Shown piece after piece: positions 9,497-17,725 of a stretch of 64,000 nucleotides of DNA; position 1 is the stretch's first letter, and every line of letters starts with the position of its first letter. This stretch comes from Joostella atrarenae (lineage in GTDB: Bacteria; Bacteroidota; Bacteroidia; Flavobacteriales; Flavobacteriaceae), in the NCBI RefSeq assembly GCF_021764745.1, contig NZ_JAETXX010000004.1, positions 203,268 to 267,267 of the forward strand, read 5' to 3'. The notes beneath the pieces were generated by a model that made no database searches, was not told the DNA's origin, and worked only from the letters and a program-made list of their open reading frames with translations. The position numbers were made by a program, and so were the translations under genes.

Positions 9497-10003
9497 TTTT
9501 TCTTCAATCTTATGCACTATCTCCTCTGGAGTTTCATCATTTACGGAAATAATATGATGTGCTCTTAAATAATAGAAATTCCTCTCAAAAAGATGTTTTC
9601 TAATAAACTCAGATAATTCAGCATCTGCTATATCTTTTATAAGCGGTCTTTGCGCCTTTTCATGTTTTAAACGCTTTTCTAAAACATCTACAGAGAGCTT
9701 TAAATAAAATACATTTTCCGTAGCGTTTAAGACAACATCCATATTGTTCCCAAAACACGGTGTTCCTCCTCCCAAAGAAACTACAGCATCAGGTTTTGCA
9801 TTCAATAATTCTGATAGATACAATGTTTCTTTCTTTCTAAAATATATCTCACCCTTCTGCGAAAAGATTTCAGGAATAGATAAACCTTCCTTTTTTTCGA
9901 TATATTCATCAAAATCTATAAACGCTAAATCGTTCTTTTTTGCTAATATTTTACCAATTGTAGATTTCCCACTACCCATATATCCTATTAAAACCTGAAT
10001 CAT
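9488..10003 (-). CDS. aroK: Shikimate kinase
   Basis: It phosphorylates shikimate in aromatic amino acid synthesis. The 171 residues match the family. Seen: Walker A G-Y-M-G-S-G-K-S-T at 7-15, the shikimate-binding D-F-D at about 31-33, R near 57 in Y-F-R-K-K-E, the S-L-G-G-G loop near 76-80, and the lid Q-R-P-L near 118. The gene stands alone on this strand and its 3' end overlaps the phosphoribosyltransferase gene by 9 bp. Confidence 0.92.
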   Translation of the reverse strand: MIQVLIGYMGSGKSTIGKILAKKNDLAFIDFDEYIEKKEGLSIPEIFSQKGEIYFRKKETLYLSELLNAKPDAVVSLGGGTPCFGNNMDVVLNATENVFYLKLSVDVLEKRLKHEKAQRPLIKDIADAELSEFIRKHLFERNFYYLRAHHIISVNDETPEEIVHKIEEKLA

Positions 10004-10079
10004 TTATTTTACAATTTATTAATTTTCACTGATTTACATATTCAACTCAAAAAAAAGACAAATTTATAGTAAAAATGGC

Positions 10080-10109
10080 TTGAATAATAAATAAATCATC
10101 TTATATTTG
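10080..10109 (+). promoter_or_regulatory. Promoter of the first tRNA-Lys gene
   Basis: TTG at 10080-10082, a 19-bp spacer and TATATTTG at 10102-10109 match the Bacteroidota promoter pattern. Just downstream, GCTAAC (10115-10120) and GTTAGC (10128-10133) form a small hairpin at the start of the predicted tRNA precursor. Confidence 0.8.
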
Positions 10110-10157
10110 CACCCGCTAACAGGAAAAGTTAGCAACGTACTTTTAACATTACGTAAT

Positions 10158-10230
10158 GACTCGATAGCTCAGTTGGTAGAGCACAACACTTTTAATGTTG
10201 GGGTCCTGGGTTCGAGCCCCAGTCGGGTCA
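10158..10230 (+). tRNA. tRNA-Lys (UUU)
   Basis: A 73-nt cloverleaf: acceptor GACTCGA pairs with TCGGGTC, anticodon stem CAACA/TGTTG with loop CTTTTAA (anticodon TTT at 10191-10193), T-loop TTCGAGC. CCA is not encoded. It is identical to the copy at 10358-10430. Confidence 0.97.
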
Positions 10231-10284
10231 CTAAGTAACAAATTATGTATATCTTTATAAAAGAAAACAAACTGTTACTTTTTT

Positions 10285-10313
10285 AAGTTAATTTCCTTTT
10301 GGAAAGTTAACTT
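10285..10313 (+). terminator. Terminator-like hairpin after the first tRNA-Lys
   Basis: AAGTTAATTTCC and GGAAAGTTAACTT pair with a single bulge around a TTTT loop, followed by a T-rich run. The hairpin overlaps the -33 box of the promoter for the next tRNA. Confidence 0.6.
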
Positions 10314-10327
10314 ATTTTATATTTTTG
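10299..10327 (+). promoter_or_regulatory. Promoter of the second tRNA-Lys gene
   Basis: TTG at 10299-10301, an 18-bp spacer and TATTTTTG at 10320-10327. A one-base-loop palindrome (ACAGTCAAA / TTTGACTGT, about 10330-10348) follows near the predicted start of transcription. Confidence 0.7.
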
Positions 10328-10357
10328 CACAGTCAAATTTTGACTGTTATTTTTTTA

Positions 10358-10430
10358 GACTCGATAGCTCAGTTGGTAGAGCACAACACTTTTAATGTTG
10401 GGGTCCTGGGTTCGAGCCCCAGTCGGGTCA
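10358..10430 (+). tRNA. tRNA-Lys (UUU), second identical copy
   Basis: The 73 nt are identical to the gene at 10158-10230, with anticodon TTT at 10391-10393. Flanking DNA differs apart from a few bases after the 3' end, so this is a gene duplication with separate promoters. Confidence 0.97.
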
Positions 10431-10440
10431 CTAAATGAAA

Positions 10441-10467
10441 AAGTTAAGCAGTTTGCTTAACTTTTTT
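10441..10467 (+). terminator. Terminator after the second tRNA-Lys
   Basis: AAGTTAAGC / GCTTAACTT form a 9-bp stem with a 5-nt loop, followed by TTTT. Confidence 0.75.
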
Positions 10468-10488
10468 CATTTTATTTAAATAGTAAAC

Positions 10489-10572
10489 ACCGGGATGCTG
10501 GAATTGGTAGACAGGCATGGTTGAGGGCCATGTGTCCATTAGGGCGTGTGGGTTCGACTCCCATTCCCGGTA
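10489..10572 (+). tRNA. tRNA-Leu (GAG)
   Basis: An 84-nt class II tRNA: acceptor ACCGGGA pairs with TCCCGGT, anticodon stem CATGG/CCATG with loop TTGAGGG (anticodon GAG at 10523-10525), a long variable arm, and T-loop TTCGACT. No own promoter is evident; readthrough from the tRNA-Lys unit is possible. Confidence 0.95.
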
Positions 10573-10573
10573 C

Positions 10574-10608
10574 AAAAAAAGCTCAGAATTAACTTCTGAG
10601 CTTTTTTC
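10574..10608. terminator. Terminator after tRNA-Leu
   Basis: GCTCAGAA / TTCTGAGC stem with A run before and T run after, able to act in both directions between the tRNA unit and the convergent nap-associated operon. Confidence 0.85.
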
Positions 10609-10703
10609 ATATAAATTCATTACCTAATGAATGATTTTCAACAGTAACTTCTCTTTATTTTCTTCCGTAGATAAAATATAAACTTACTTAGTCTAACAGC
10701 TAC

Positions 10704-11975
10704 TTATTTATCAGCATCAACTAGATTCTGGTCATAATGCCCCTTCTTTACAAGTTCTTTAGTCTTATATCTTAGTCTCCCAGTTTCAATAGCAATAGAT
10801 GTTTTAGCCAAAATAGTAAATATAAAAGCTCCTAAAGACCATATTCCTAATGTAACGCCTATTTCTATGGCTGTTGGAGTGTATTCCGCTATTTTACCGT
10901 AAGGCCCCGGAATGAAGCCTGGAATGATTAAACCAAAACCTTTATCAATCCAAATAGCTATAAAAAGAATGAAACAAGAAAAGTACAACACCTTAAAATT
11001 ATTCCTCAACTTATGAATAGTAAGCATTGCTGTTGCTAATAAATTCAAACAAATAGAAGTCCAAATCCATGGCACCAAAGCATTTTTACCATGAAGTCCA
11101 AAAAACAAATAATAAGCACTCTCACTATGATGTGTAGGAGCATAAAACTCTTTAAAAAGCTCCGACCCTAACATTATTAAGTTTATCTGGGCAGCAACAA
11201 CTACAATCACACTAATTTTATGAATCGTTTTATCTGCTATTTTAAAATCGGTAGACGATCTTATAGCTGCTAATATTAAAATGATAAGTGCAGGTCCAGC
11301 AGCAAATGCTGATGCTAAAAAGCGAGGACCTAATAATGCATTATTCCAAAAAGGTCTTGCTTGTAACCCTTGATACAAAAAGGCAGTCACTAAGTGAATT
11401 CCTACTGCCCAAAAAACAGAAAGCATAGCTCCAGGCACATACACTTTAGATTTCGCTTCTTTCCCCTGATAATGTCTAAAAAGAATATAAAAGGGCACTG
11501 TAATATTTATAAAAAGATATCCATTTAATACGATAACATCCCAAGTAAGCATAGAATTAGGGAAGTTAAACACCCCTATTCCAGGGATCATATGCCAAAG
11601 CACCGATGGACCTCCCATATCTGCTACAACAAAAGCCAAACACATAATAAGTGCCGCAACAGCTAAGCCCTCTCCTATTAATACTGCTTGCTTGAAATCT
11701 ACATCTTTTAAAATATAAGTTGGCATCACCAACATAACAGCTGCTGCTGCAACCCCAACCAAAAAAGTGAAGTTAGAAATATACAGTCCCCAACTTACAC
11801 GATCATGCATACCAGTTACACTCAACCCCTCTTCTATTTGAATAGAATAACAATACATCCCTACTAACATTACAAATGTTAGCACTCCCATCCAAATATG
11901 ATATTTTAAAGACCCCTGGGTTATTACATCCAAGCTATCCTTTACCAAGCTCTTAAACACTCTAAAAGTTCCCAT
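10704..11975 (-). CDS. NrfD/DsrP-type membrane quinol dehydrogenase subunit
   Basis: This 423-residue protein has about ten membrane helices and motifs of the NrfD/PsrC/HybB group, e.g. G-R-x-x-W-type block A-R-P-F-W-N-N-A-L-L-G-P-R-F-L near 207-221. Family members bind quinone in the inner membrane and pair with an NrfC-type iron-sulfur protein, which is the gene just upstream (16-bp gap). As the last gene of the nap-type operon it most likely replaces NapC or NapGH as the quinol-oxidising entry point for electrons; that role is inferred. The end of the gene faces the tRNA unit across a terminator. Confidence 0.85.
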   Translation of the reverse strand: MGTFRVFKSLVKDSLDVITQGSLKYHIWMGVLTFVMLVGMYCYSIQIEEGLSVTGMHDRVSWGLYISNFTFLVGVAAAAVMLVMPTYILKDVDFKQAVLIGEGLAVAALIMCLAFVVADMGGPSVLWHMIPGIGVFNFPNSMLTWDVIVLNGYLFINITVPFYILFRHYQGKEAKSKVYVPGAMLSVFWAVGIHLVTAFLYQGLQARPFWNNALLGPRFLASAFAAGPALIILILAAIRSSTDFKIADKTIHKISVIVVVAAQINLIMLGSELFKEFYAPTHHSESAYYLFFGLHGKNALVPWIWTSICLNLLATAMLTIHKLRNNFKVLYFSCFILFIAIWIDKGFGLIIPGFIPGPYGKIAEYTPTAIEIGVTLGIWSLGAFIFTILAKTSIAIETGRLRYKTKELVKKGHYDQNLVDADK

Positions 11976-11991
11976 TAGAATTCTTCTATTT

Positions 11992-13056
11992 TTAGTCCAT
12001 ATAATACCAAAACTTAGGCTCTGTACCTAAATCTTCTTTTAATCGGAATACTTTTTTATTCTCAATAACCCATCGGATCGTACTATTAGGATCCAATAGA
12101 TTCCCAAATACACGAGCTCCTGTTGGACAAGCATCCACACAAGCTGGATTTTTCCCAGCACGAGATCTCTGCACACAAAAAGTACATTTTTCCATCACTC
12201 CTTTTTTACGCAAGCGATTCCCCAAATAATGTTGATTTTCATTCACCTCATCAGCGGGAACTTCTGGAGTACTCCAATTAAACCTTCTTCCATCATAAGG
12301 GCAGGCAGCCATGCAATAGCGACAACCAACACACCAATCGTAATCAACAACTACTAAACCATCTTTTTCTCGCCATGTAGCCTGTACTGGACAAACTTCA
12401 ACACACGGCGGATTATCGCAATGGAAGCATTGCGTACCCATGTAAAAATGCCCAGCAGCTGGGACTTCATGATAATAATTATCATCCGCCTCATCAAACT
12501 TAAAACCTTTACCGTCTTTCATCTCATGAATACGGATATATTGCATTTCTGATTTTCGATCTTGGTTATTTTCCTTTACACAAGCACTTACACAGTCCAT
12601 ATAACCTTGACACTTAGAGATATTAAACGCATAACCAAATAATACATCTGGTTCTGCATCTTTAGAAGACATGCTTATTTTGTCGCCTTTTCTCAATTCA
12701 TAAGATCTAACCAATCTATTTACGGTAGCTTGTTTCTCATCTTCAGTCATTAATTTATAATTCCCCTTAAACTGCTCTTCCCATTCTATCTGAGATTTCT
12801 CTTTTGCTTCATCACCAGAGGTAACACTACAAGCAGTTTGTACCGCTCCAGCACCAATCATTAAACTAGCAGTAAGCTTTTTAAAAGCACTACGTCGACT
12901 CATAGGAACATCAAAAACTTGATCAAAACCATCTGGTTTCGATGTATCATCCTCCTTATGAGACCCACAACCTCCAGATTTTCCACAACCACAACTGGAG
13001 GATGCTTCTTCCTTCTTTCCTAAGTCTAATGAAAACCATTTTTTTTCTGTACTCAT
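11992..13056 (-). CDS. NrfC-like 4-cluster iron-sulfur protein with Tat motif
   Basis: The 354 residues carry four cysteine groups: C149/C155/C159; C210/C213/C218/C222; C242/C245/C248/C252; C291/C294/C306/C310, the DmsB/PsrB/NrfC pattern for four clusters. In the first group the usual second cysteine is Y152, leaving three. A twin-arginine motif S-R-R-S-A-F-K-K-L (R54, R55) leads a hydrophobic stretch ending T-A-C at C76, suggesting Tat export and lipidation. Unusually, a 50-residue tail with the cysteine-rich stretch CGCGKSGGCG (22-31) precedes the Tat motif. It should pass electrons from the NrfD-like subunit to the cytochromes. Confidence 0.87.
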   Translation of the reverse strand: MSTEKKWFSLDLGKKEEASSSCGCGKSGGCGSHKEDDTSKPDGFDQVFDVPMSRRSAFKKLTASLMIGAGAVQTACSVTSGDEAKEKSQIEWEEQFKGNYKLMTEDEKQATVNRLVRSYELRKGDKISMSSKDAEPDVLFGYAFNISKCQGYMDCVSACVKENNQDRKSEMQYIRIHEMKDGKGFKFDEADDNYYHEVPAAGHFYMGTQCFHCDNPPCVEVCPVQATWREKDGLVVVDYDWCVGCRYCMAACPYDGRRFNWSTPEVPADEVNENQHYLGNRLRKKGVMEKCTFCVQRSRAGKNPACVDACPTGARVFGNLLDPNSTIRWVIENKKVFRLKEDLGTEPKFWYYMD

Positions 13057-13091
13057 ATTTGCTGGTGTATTATAGGTTTTATGCGTATATT

Positions 13092-13721
13092 TTATTTACG
13101 TTGCAATTCTTTCTTTGTGTTAAAAATTGCAGGTAACCGTTGGTTAAATTTTGGCTGATGTGGATTATGGCAATTAACACAACTGTTTATTGCTCTTGGA
13201 GGCGCCCATCCACTGATATTTTTTCCATGCGCTCCGCCTTTCCAATCTTTAAACTGAGTGGTGTGGCATTGTGAACATACCTGGTAACTTTTATTAAAGT
13301 CTATATCTTGCCCTGTAAGACTCTGCAGGTTATCCATATTCTTACTATTATGGCAAGTCAGGCAATTCATAGTATTAGCATTCCCATGAACAATATCTAT
13401 ATCCCAATGTGATTTTGGGAGTTCTCCCCCTTTACTTTTTAATTCTTCCAATGGCTTAGAGTGACATTCTGTACATGCATACATTGTTAGTTTCTGCTTT
13501 CGTTCTGGAATTAAAAAAGTATGCTCTCCCTCTGTAATTTCTATCAAATCCATTTCTTCAATATACTTCTCTGAAGAAATTGTAGTTCCATGATAATTCT
13601 TACTCTCCCCTTCTATTTTTTCTATAACGGAATGGTATTCGGATTCTTTATGTTTATTACATCCAGATAAAACCATCAGTAATAAAACCGCCACTCCTAC
13701 TATTCTATAAAAATGTCTCAT
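13092..13721 (-). CDS. Tetraheme c-type cytochrome lipoprotein
   Basis: A lipoprotein signal (L-S-G-C, C21) is followed by four heme-binding motifs: CTECH (83-87), CLTCH (120-124), CSQCH (149-153) and CVNCH (181-185). The 209 residues contain no membrane helix other than the signal, so this is not NapC/NirT, which has an N-terminal anchor helix and different spacing. It overlaps the napB-like gene by 4 bp and is followed 35 bp later by the iron-sulfur gene. The position suggests it relays electrons between the quinol dehydrogenase and NapB/NapA in the periplasm. I do not recognise a named family beyond multiheme cytochrome c. Confidence 0.83.
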   Translation of the reverse strand: MRHFYRIVGVAVLLLMVLSGCNKHKESEYHSVIEKIEGESKNYHGTTISSEKYIEEMDLIEITEGEHTFLIPERKQKLTMYACTECHSKPLEELKSKGGELPKSHWDIDIVHGNANTMNCLTCHNSKNMDNLQSLTGQDIDFNKSYQVCSQCHTTQFKDWKGGAHGKNISGWAPPRAINSCVNCHNPHQPKFNQRLPAIFNTKKELQRK

Positions 13722-14407
13722 GGTAGATTAATTTTAGCATTAAACATTTCCATATCCGTTCCTTCTTGTAATTTTAGTACGTGGCATTGCATACAATTTA
13801 CACGCTCAGGATGTGTTACTCTTATTTCTTTCGGAGCTGCAGGCCCAGCATGACATGCTAAACAATTTTCTCGCATTTGTATATGATGCGGAATAACTGG
13901 TGGACTTCCTAAAAGAGCATTATTATCTCCTACAGAAGCATGTTCTTTCTCCGTAAACTCGGTAGCCACAAAAAGTGATTCTGTATTTTTAACAACATGA
14001 CACTGTCTACAGTTTACCATTTCTGGATGTGGTGTTATAGGCGCGTATGCATCATACTTTGTTACAAAACCTCCAGATTTATGACACTGCAAACAAGTTA
14101 CTCCTCCTGCACTTCTCTCCTCAGCAACAGGGTGAGGAATAGAAGGTGGCGCTCCATCATATGCTCTATTATCATAGTAAGTATCTAAAGAACGCATATG
14201 AGCAGAATCGTAAGGCATAATCGCATACTTTAATCCTTTTTCTGAGCCACTAAATACACCTCTATCTATAGGGAGATATGAATGATGTGATTTATTCACC
14301 ACAGGAACATACGATTCTTCGAGTCCTGACCAATAACTCTTATTCCATATCACTATAAATGCTATGAATAAAAGTGAAAAAAATATGATGATTCCAAGTC
14401 TCTTCAT
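13718..14407 (-). CDS. napB: Periplasmic nitrate reductase cytochrome c subunit, tetraheme NapB type
   Basis: NapB-like motifs are clear: the R-A-Y-x-G-A-P-P-S-I-P-H-P-V block, A-P-I-T-P-H-P-E, I-P-H-H-I-Q-M-R-E-N-C-L-A-C-H and H-P-E-R-V-N-C-x-Q-C-H-V. Four CxxCH motifs are present (105-109, 133-137, 182-186, 205-209), whereas the well-known proteobacterial NapB has two. An uncleaved-looking N-terminal helix (5-22) anchors or exports it. It begins 3 bp after napA and overlaps the next cytochrome gene by 4 bp, so all are tightly co-transcribed. It donates electrons to NapA. Confidence 0.88.
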   Translation of the reverse strand: MKRLGIIIFFSLLFIAFIVIWNKSYWSGLEESYVPVVNKSHHSYLPIDRGVFSGSEKGLKYAIMPYDSAHMRSLDTYYDNRAYDGAPPSIPHPVAEERSAGGVTCLQCHKSGGFVTKYDAYAPITPHPEMVNCRQCHVVKNTESLFVATEFTEKEHASVGDNNALLGSPPVIPHHIQMRENCLACHAGPAAPKEIRVTHPERVNCMQCHVLKLQEGTDMEMFNAKINLP

Positions 14408-14410
14408 AAT

Positions 14411-16741
14411 TTATGCTTTTTCAACTTTTACTGCACATTTCTTATAATCTGGCTGTTTTGATATTGGACAAAAGGCATCCAATGTAAGATCGTTAATTAA
14501 CATATTCTCATCAAAGAAAGGCACAAATACCTGCATTGGAGCTGGCACTCCTCTTAGATTAATAGCTGCAGGAATAGTAATCTCCCCTCTTCTAGTTGTC
14601 AACTTTACCAAATCTCCAGTTACAATATCCAAACGCTTCGCATCTGCTGGATTCAATTCTACATAAGAATGCGGCATTGCTTGGTGTAATACAGGAATTC
14701 TTCGAGTCATAGAGCCAGTATGCCAATGTTCTACCACCCTTCCTGTACAAAGCCAATATGGGTATTCTTCATCTGGAACCTCAGGAGCAGGCTCATATGG
14801 ACGCTGCCATATGATAGCTTTTCCATCTGGATTCCCGTAGAAATCAAACCCACTACCCTCCTTACAAGCAGGATCATACTTCTCATTAAATCGCCATTTT
14901 GTAGACTCTCCATCTACATAAGGCCATTGCATTCCTGGATTTTCTCTTAAAACTTCATAAGGAGCCATATTATGTTTCTTTCCAGCATGGTGCTTTCTAT
15001 ATTCATTATAAATCTCCTCTATATGAGTTTCTTTATTATAATTAAATTGCTTTTCGAACCCCATTCTACGAGCTATCTCCACAAGCTGCCATGTATCACT
15101 CATCGCCTCTCCCGGAGGAGCTACCATTTGATCAAAATGTTGGGTACGCCTTTCCGAGTTTCCGTACATTCCTTCACGCTCAATCCACATTGCTGAAGGC
15201 AAAATAACATCTGCTATTTCTGTGGTTGGTGTAGGATAAACATCTGAAACAACAATAAATCTTCCCTCCTTTTTTGTAGCATCACGATAGCGCTTCAATT
15301 TAGGCATCGTTACCATCGGATTGGTTACTTGAATCCACATAAACCTCACATCTCCACGATCTAAAGCTCGGAACATCTCTACGGTATGATATGTTGGTTT
15401 CGGTGAAATATTTTCAACAGGAACTCCCCATATTTCAGCAGCAAACTCACGATGTTCTTTATTCGTTACCACTCCATGAGGAAGTTTATGTGTTAATGTT
15501 CCCACCTCTCTTACTGTACCACAGGCACTCGGTTGTCCTGTAAGTGAAAAAGGACTGTTACCAGGAGTAGATATTTTTCCCGTTAGTAAATGGATGTTAT
15601 ATATAAGGTTATTCATCCAGGTTCCTCTTGTATGCTGATTAGGTCCCATACACCAAAGCGACATCACCTTTGTATTTGGGTCAGCATAATAAGAAGCCAT
15701 ATACTTTATGTCTTTTACGGAAACCCCAGAATATTTAGAAACTTTCTCTGGTGTATAGTCTTCAAGAAACTCTTTATATGATTCTAAATCGATGAGTTCT
15801 GGTTCATCCTTAAAGGAATAGTTATCCTCTAACCCATAACCCATATCAACTTTTCCTTTCTTAAAAACACAATGCTTATCAACGAAAGAATGATTTACCC
15901 TTCCTTTATTTATCAATTCATAGCAAATAGCATTTGCTACCGCCAAATCTGTCTGCGGATTAAAGAGTATCGACTTATCTGCCGCCATACTTGTTCTGGT
16001 AGTTCTTGTTGCAAAATCTACAATCTTAACTCCTCTCTTTAATCTTTGATCTAAGATTCTCGAAAACAAAACTGGATGCATTTCTGCCATATTATTTCCC
16101 CAAAGGAAAAAAACATTCGCATGATCTATATCATCATAACACCCCATCGGTTCATCAATTCCAAAGGAAGTCATAAACCCAGTTACCGCACTAGACATAC
16201 AAAGTCTTGCATTTGCCTCCACGTTATTGGTTCCGATACAACCTTTAAACAATTTTGAAGCTGCATATCCATCAGGAATTGTCCATTGCCCAGAACCATA
16301 TATAGAAACAGAATCTTTACCGTATTCTTCAATAGTCGATTTCATTTTAGAAGCAATTAAATCTAACGCTTCCTCCATGCTAGCCTCTACAAAAGTACCG
16401 TTCTTATTTATAAGTGGCTTTTTCAATCGGTCTTTACCATAAAGTGCCATGATAGAATGATACCCTTTCACACAGCAAAGTCCTTTATTCACTGAAGATG
16501 CAGGGTCTCCTTTTACAGCTACTGCTTTTCCGTTTTCTGTACCAATAAGAACACCACATCCCACTCCGCAGAATCTACAAGGTGCTTTTTTCCACTCTAC
16601 ATCTCCTATTCCCTCTAAGCCTGCTACTTGATCTTCTGCAAAAATAATTCCTGGAAACATGGTTGCCGCAGTTGCCATTGCGGATACCATCGCCATTTTC
16701 TTTAAAAACTCTCTACGATTTGTTGTTGTTTTCATAAACAA
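14411..16741 (-). CDS. napA: Periplasmic nitrate reductase catalytic subunit
   Basis: NapA reduces nitrate to nitrite at a molybdenum-bis-MGD centre in the periplasm. The N-terminus has a Tat signal (N-R-R-E-F-L-K-K-M, then a hydrophobic stretch to about 35). A [4Fe-4S] cluster is bound by C55, C58, C62 and C90, with K92 in the electron-path position, and C181 in N-A-R-L-C-M is the molybdenum ligand, as in known NapA. The C-terminal T-G-R-V-x-E-H-W-H-T-G-S-M block (about 664-676) binds the cofactor. Length 776 is slightly short of the E. coli enzyme. Translation may start at the second ATG (16735). It follows napD by 6 bp. Confidence 0.95.
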   Translation of the reverse strand: MFMKTTTNRREFLKKMAMVSAMATAATMFPGIIFAEDQVAGLEGIGDVEWKKAPCRFCGVGCGVLIGTENGKAVAVKGDPASSVNKGLCCVKGYHSIMALYGKDRLKKPLINKNGTFVEASMEEALDLIASKMKSTIEEYGKDSVSIYGSGQWTIPDGYAASKLFKGCIGTNNVEANARLCMSSAVTGFMTSFGIDEPMGCYDDIDHANVFFLWGNNMAEMHPVLFSRILDQRLKRGVKIVDFATRTTRTSMAADKSILFNPQTDLAVANAICYELINKGRVNHSFVDKHCVFKKGKVDMGYGLEDNYSFKDEPELIDLESYKEFLEDYTPEKVSKYSGVSVKDIKYMASYYADPNTKVMSLWCMGPNQHTRGTWMNNLIYNIHLLTGKISTPGNSPFSLTGQPSACGTVREVGTLTHKLPHGVVTNKEHREFAAEIWGVPVENISPKPTYHTVEMFRALDRGDVRFMWIQVTNPMVTMPKLKRYRDATKKEGRFIVVSDVYPTPTTEIADVILPSAMWIEREGMYGNSERRTQHFDQMVAPPGEAMSDTWQLVEIARRMGFEKQFNYNKETHIEEIYNEYRKHHAGKKHNMAPYEVLRENPGMQWPYVDGESTKWRFNEKYDPACKEGSGFDFYGNPDGKAIIWQRPYEPAPEVPDEEYPYWLCTGRVVEHWHTGSMTRRIPVLHQAMPHSYVELNPADAKRLDIVTGDLVKLTTRRGEITIPAAINLRGVPAPMQVFVPFFDENMLINDLTLDAFCPISKQPDYKKCAVKVEKA

Positions 16742-16747
16742 TATAAT

Positions 16748-16978
16748 TTATGGAGTATTATATCCAGATACCATTGCTAAAAATTTTAAGCTTCGGATGG
16801 ATTCTAATTTAACTTTGAGCAGATCTTCTTCAGACTCATTTTCTGTATCTGTTACTAAGAGCAAAATCTCTTCATTTGAAGCTTCTGCTATTTCGCAACC
16901 AGAAATTAATTGTAAGTCTTTTATTAAGGCTTCTTTTTCCCCATCATACGGAAGTACTATATAACTTTTAATAGGCAT
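16748..16978 (-). CDS. napD: NapD-like chaperone of NapA
   Basis: NapD binds the Tat signal of NapA and holds it back until cofactor insertion. This 76-residue protein has the small ferredoxin-like NapD plan, with S-G-C-E-I-A-E-A near 26-33 and a final V-S-G-Y strand like the family's A-x-S-L-V-Y. It is the first gene of the operon napD-napA-napB-cytochrome-FeS-NrfD. No napF, napG, napH or napC is present nearby. Confidence 0.8.
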   Translation of the reverse strand: MPIKSYIVLPYDGEKEALIKDLQLISGCEIAEASNEEILLLVTDTENESEEDLLKVKLESIRSLKFLAMVSGYNTP

Positions 16979-17356
16979 ATATTAATAATTAATTAAATGT
17001 ATATGTATAAAATTACGGGGGAAATAGTTGTTAGAACATGACTTTAATCATACAGTAAGAAATATATCCGTCAACGGGCATAGAACCATATTCTATCGTT
17101 AAATTACAAAAAAAATAAGTTAACTAATTGATACCTAATGATATTTAGAATCATTTTAAGTAACCTACTAAACAGTTGTCTAGATTAAATACGAACTATT
17201 TTCAATACATAGGAAATACATTCATCACTTTACTTTTACCTTGAATAATGAAGACGTACTTTTGCAGATATAAATTACATGGCACTCTAACTAAAAGATT
17301 GTGCATTTATAAAACAATCCTTAATATCAATTAATTGTCATCCTTATAAAACAAAG
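16979..17356. promoter_or_regulatory. Divergent control region between nap operon and globin gene
   Basis: This 378-bp gap has no gene. It holds several short inverted repeats that could bind regulators: CCGT-CA-ACGG (17068-17077), ATAGAA-CCATA-TTCTAT (17080-17096), and AATGAT-N7-ATCATT (17137-17155). No consensus -33/-7 pair is visible in the nap direction, so nap may rely on an activator; which protein binds is unknown. Confidence 0.5.
17234..17264 (+). promoter_or_regulatory. Likely promoter of the truncated haemoglobin gene
   Basis: TACTTTTG at 17257-17264 matches the -7 element; the -33 position holds TTTA (17234-17237), an imperfect match at 19-bp spacing. The predicted leader is about 85 nt. 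Confidence 0.4.
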
Positions 17357-17725
17357 ATGAAAAAAGATATCAGTAACATAGAAGATGTAAAACTCCTTGT
17401 CAATGATTTTTATGATAGAGTTAGAAAAGATGATTTACTAAAAGATATTTTTAATAATATCATTCAGGATAGATGGCCTATTCATCTAGAAAAAATGTAC
17501 ACATTTTGGGAAACTGTATTATTAGATAATCATACTTACTACGGAAGTCCATTTGCTCCACATGCAAAACTTCAAGTCTCTAAGGAACATTTTGATCGTT
17601 GGAAATCTCTTTTTTTTGCAACTATTGAAGAAAACTTCAGTGGAAAAAAGGCTGATGAAGCGAAATGGCGTGCCGAAAAAATGGCTGAAATGTTTCTCTA
17701 TAAAATTGAATACCTAAGAAGCTAG
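17357..17725 (+). CDS. Group III truncated haemoglobin
   Basis: The 122 residues match the trHb group III pattern: W-P-I-H-L-x-K-M-x-x-F-W at about 40-51, then Y-x-G-S-P-F-x-P-H and the proximal heme ligand H78 in E-H-F-D-R-W, followed by the A-x-W-R-A-E-K-M-A-E-M-F helix. Group III globins are found with nitrogen-oxide or microaerobic metabolism in other bacteria, and placement opposite the nap operon suggests a role with NO, nitrite or oxygen, but this is inferred. It converges with the HPP gene (12-bp overlap). Confidence 0.9.
   Translation: MKKDISNIEDVKLLVNDFYDRVRKDDLLKDIFNNIIQDRWPIHLEKMYTFWETVLLDNHTYYGSPFAPHAKLQVSKEHFDRWKSLFFATIEENFSGKKADEAKWRAEKMAEMFLYKIEYLRS

Noticed and set aside
13092..13721. 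NapC/NrfH quinol dehydrogenase
   Set aside because: It is a lipoprotein without the N-terminal membrane anchor helix of NapC/NrfH and heme spacing differs.
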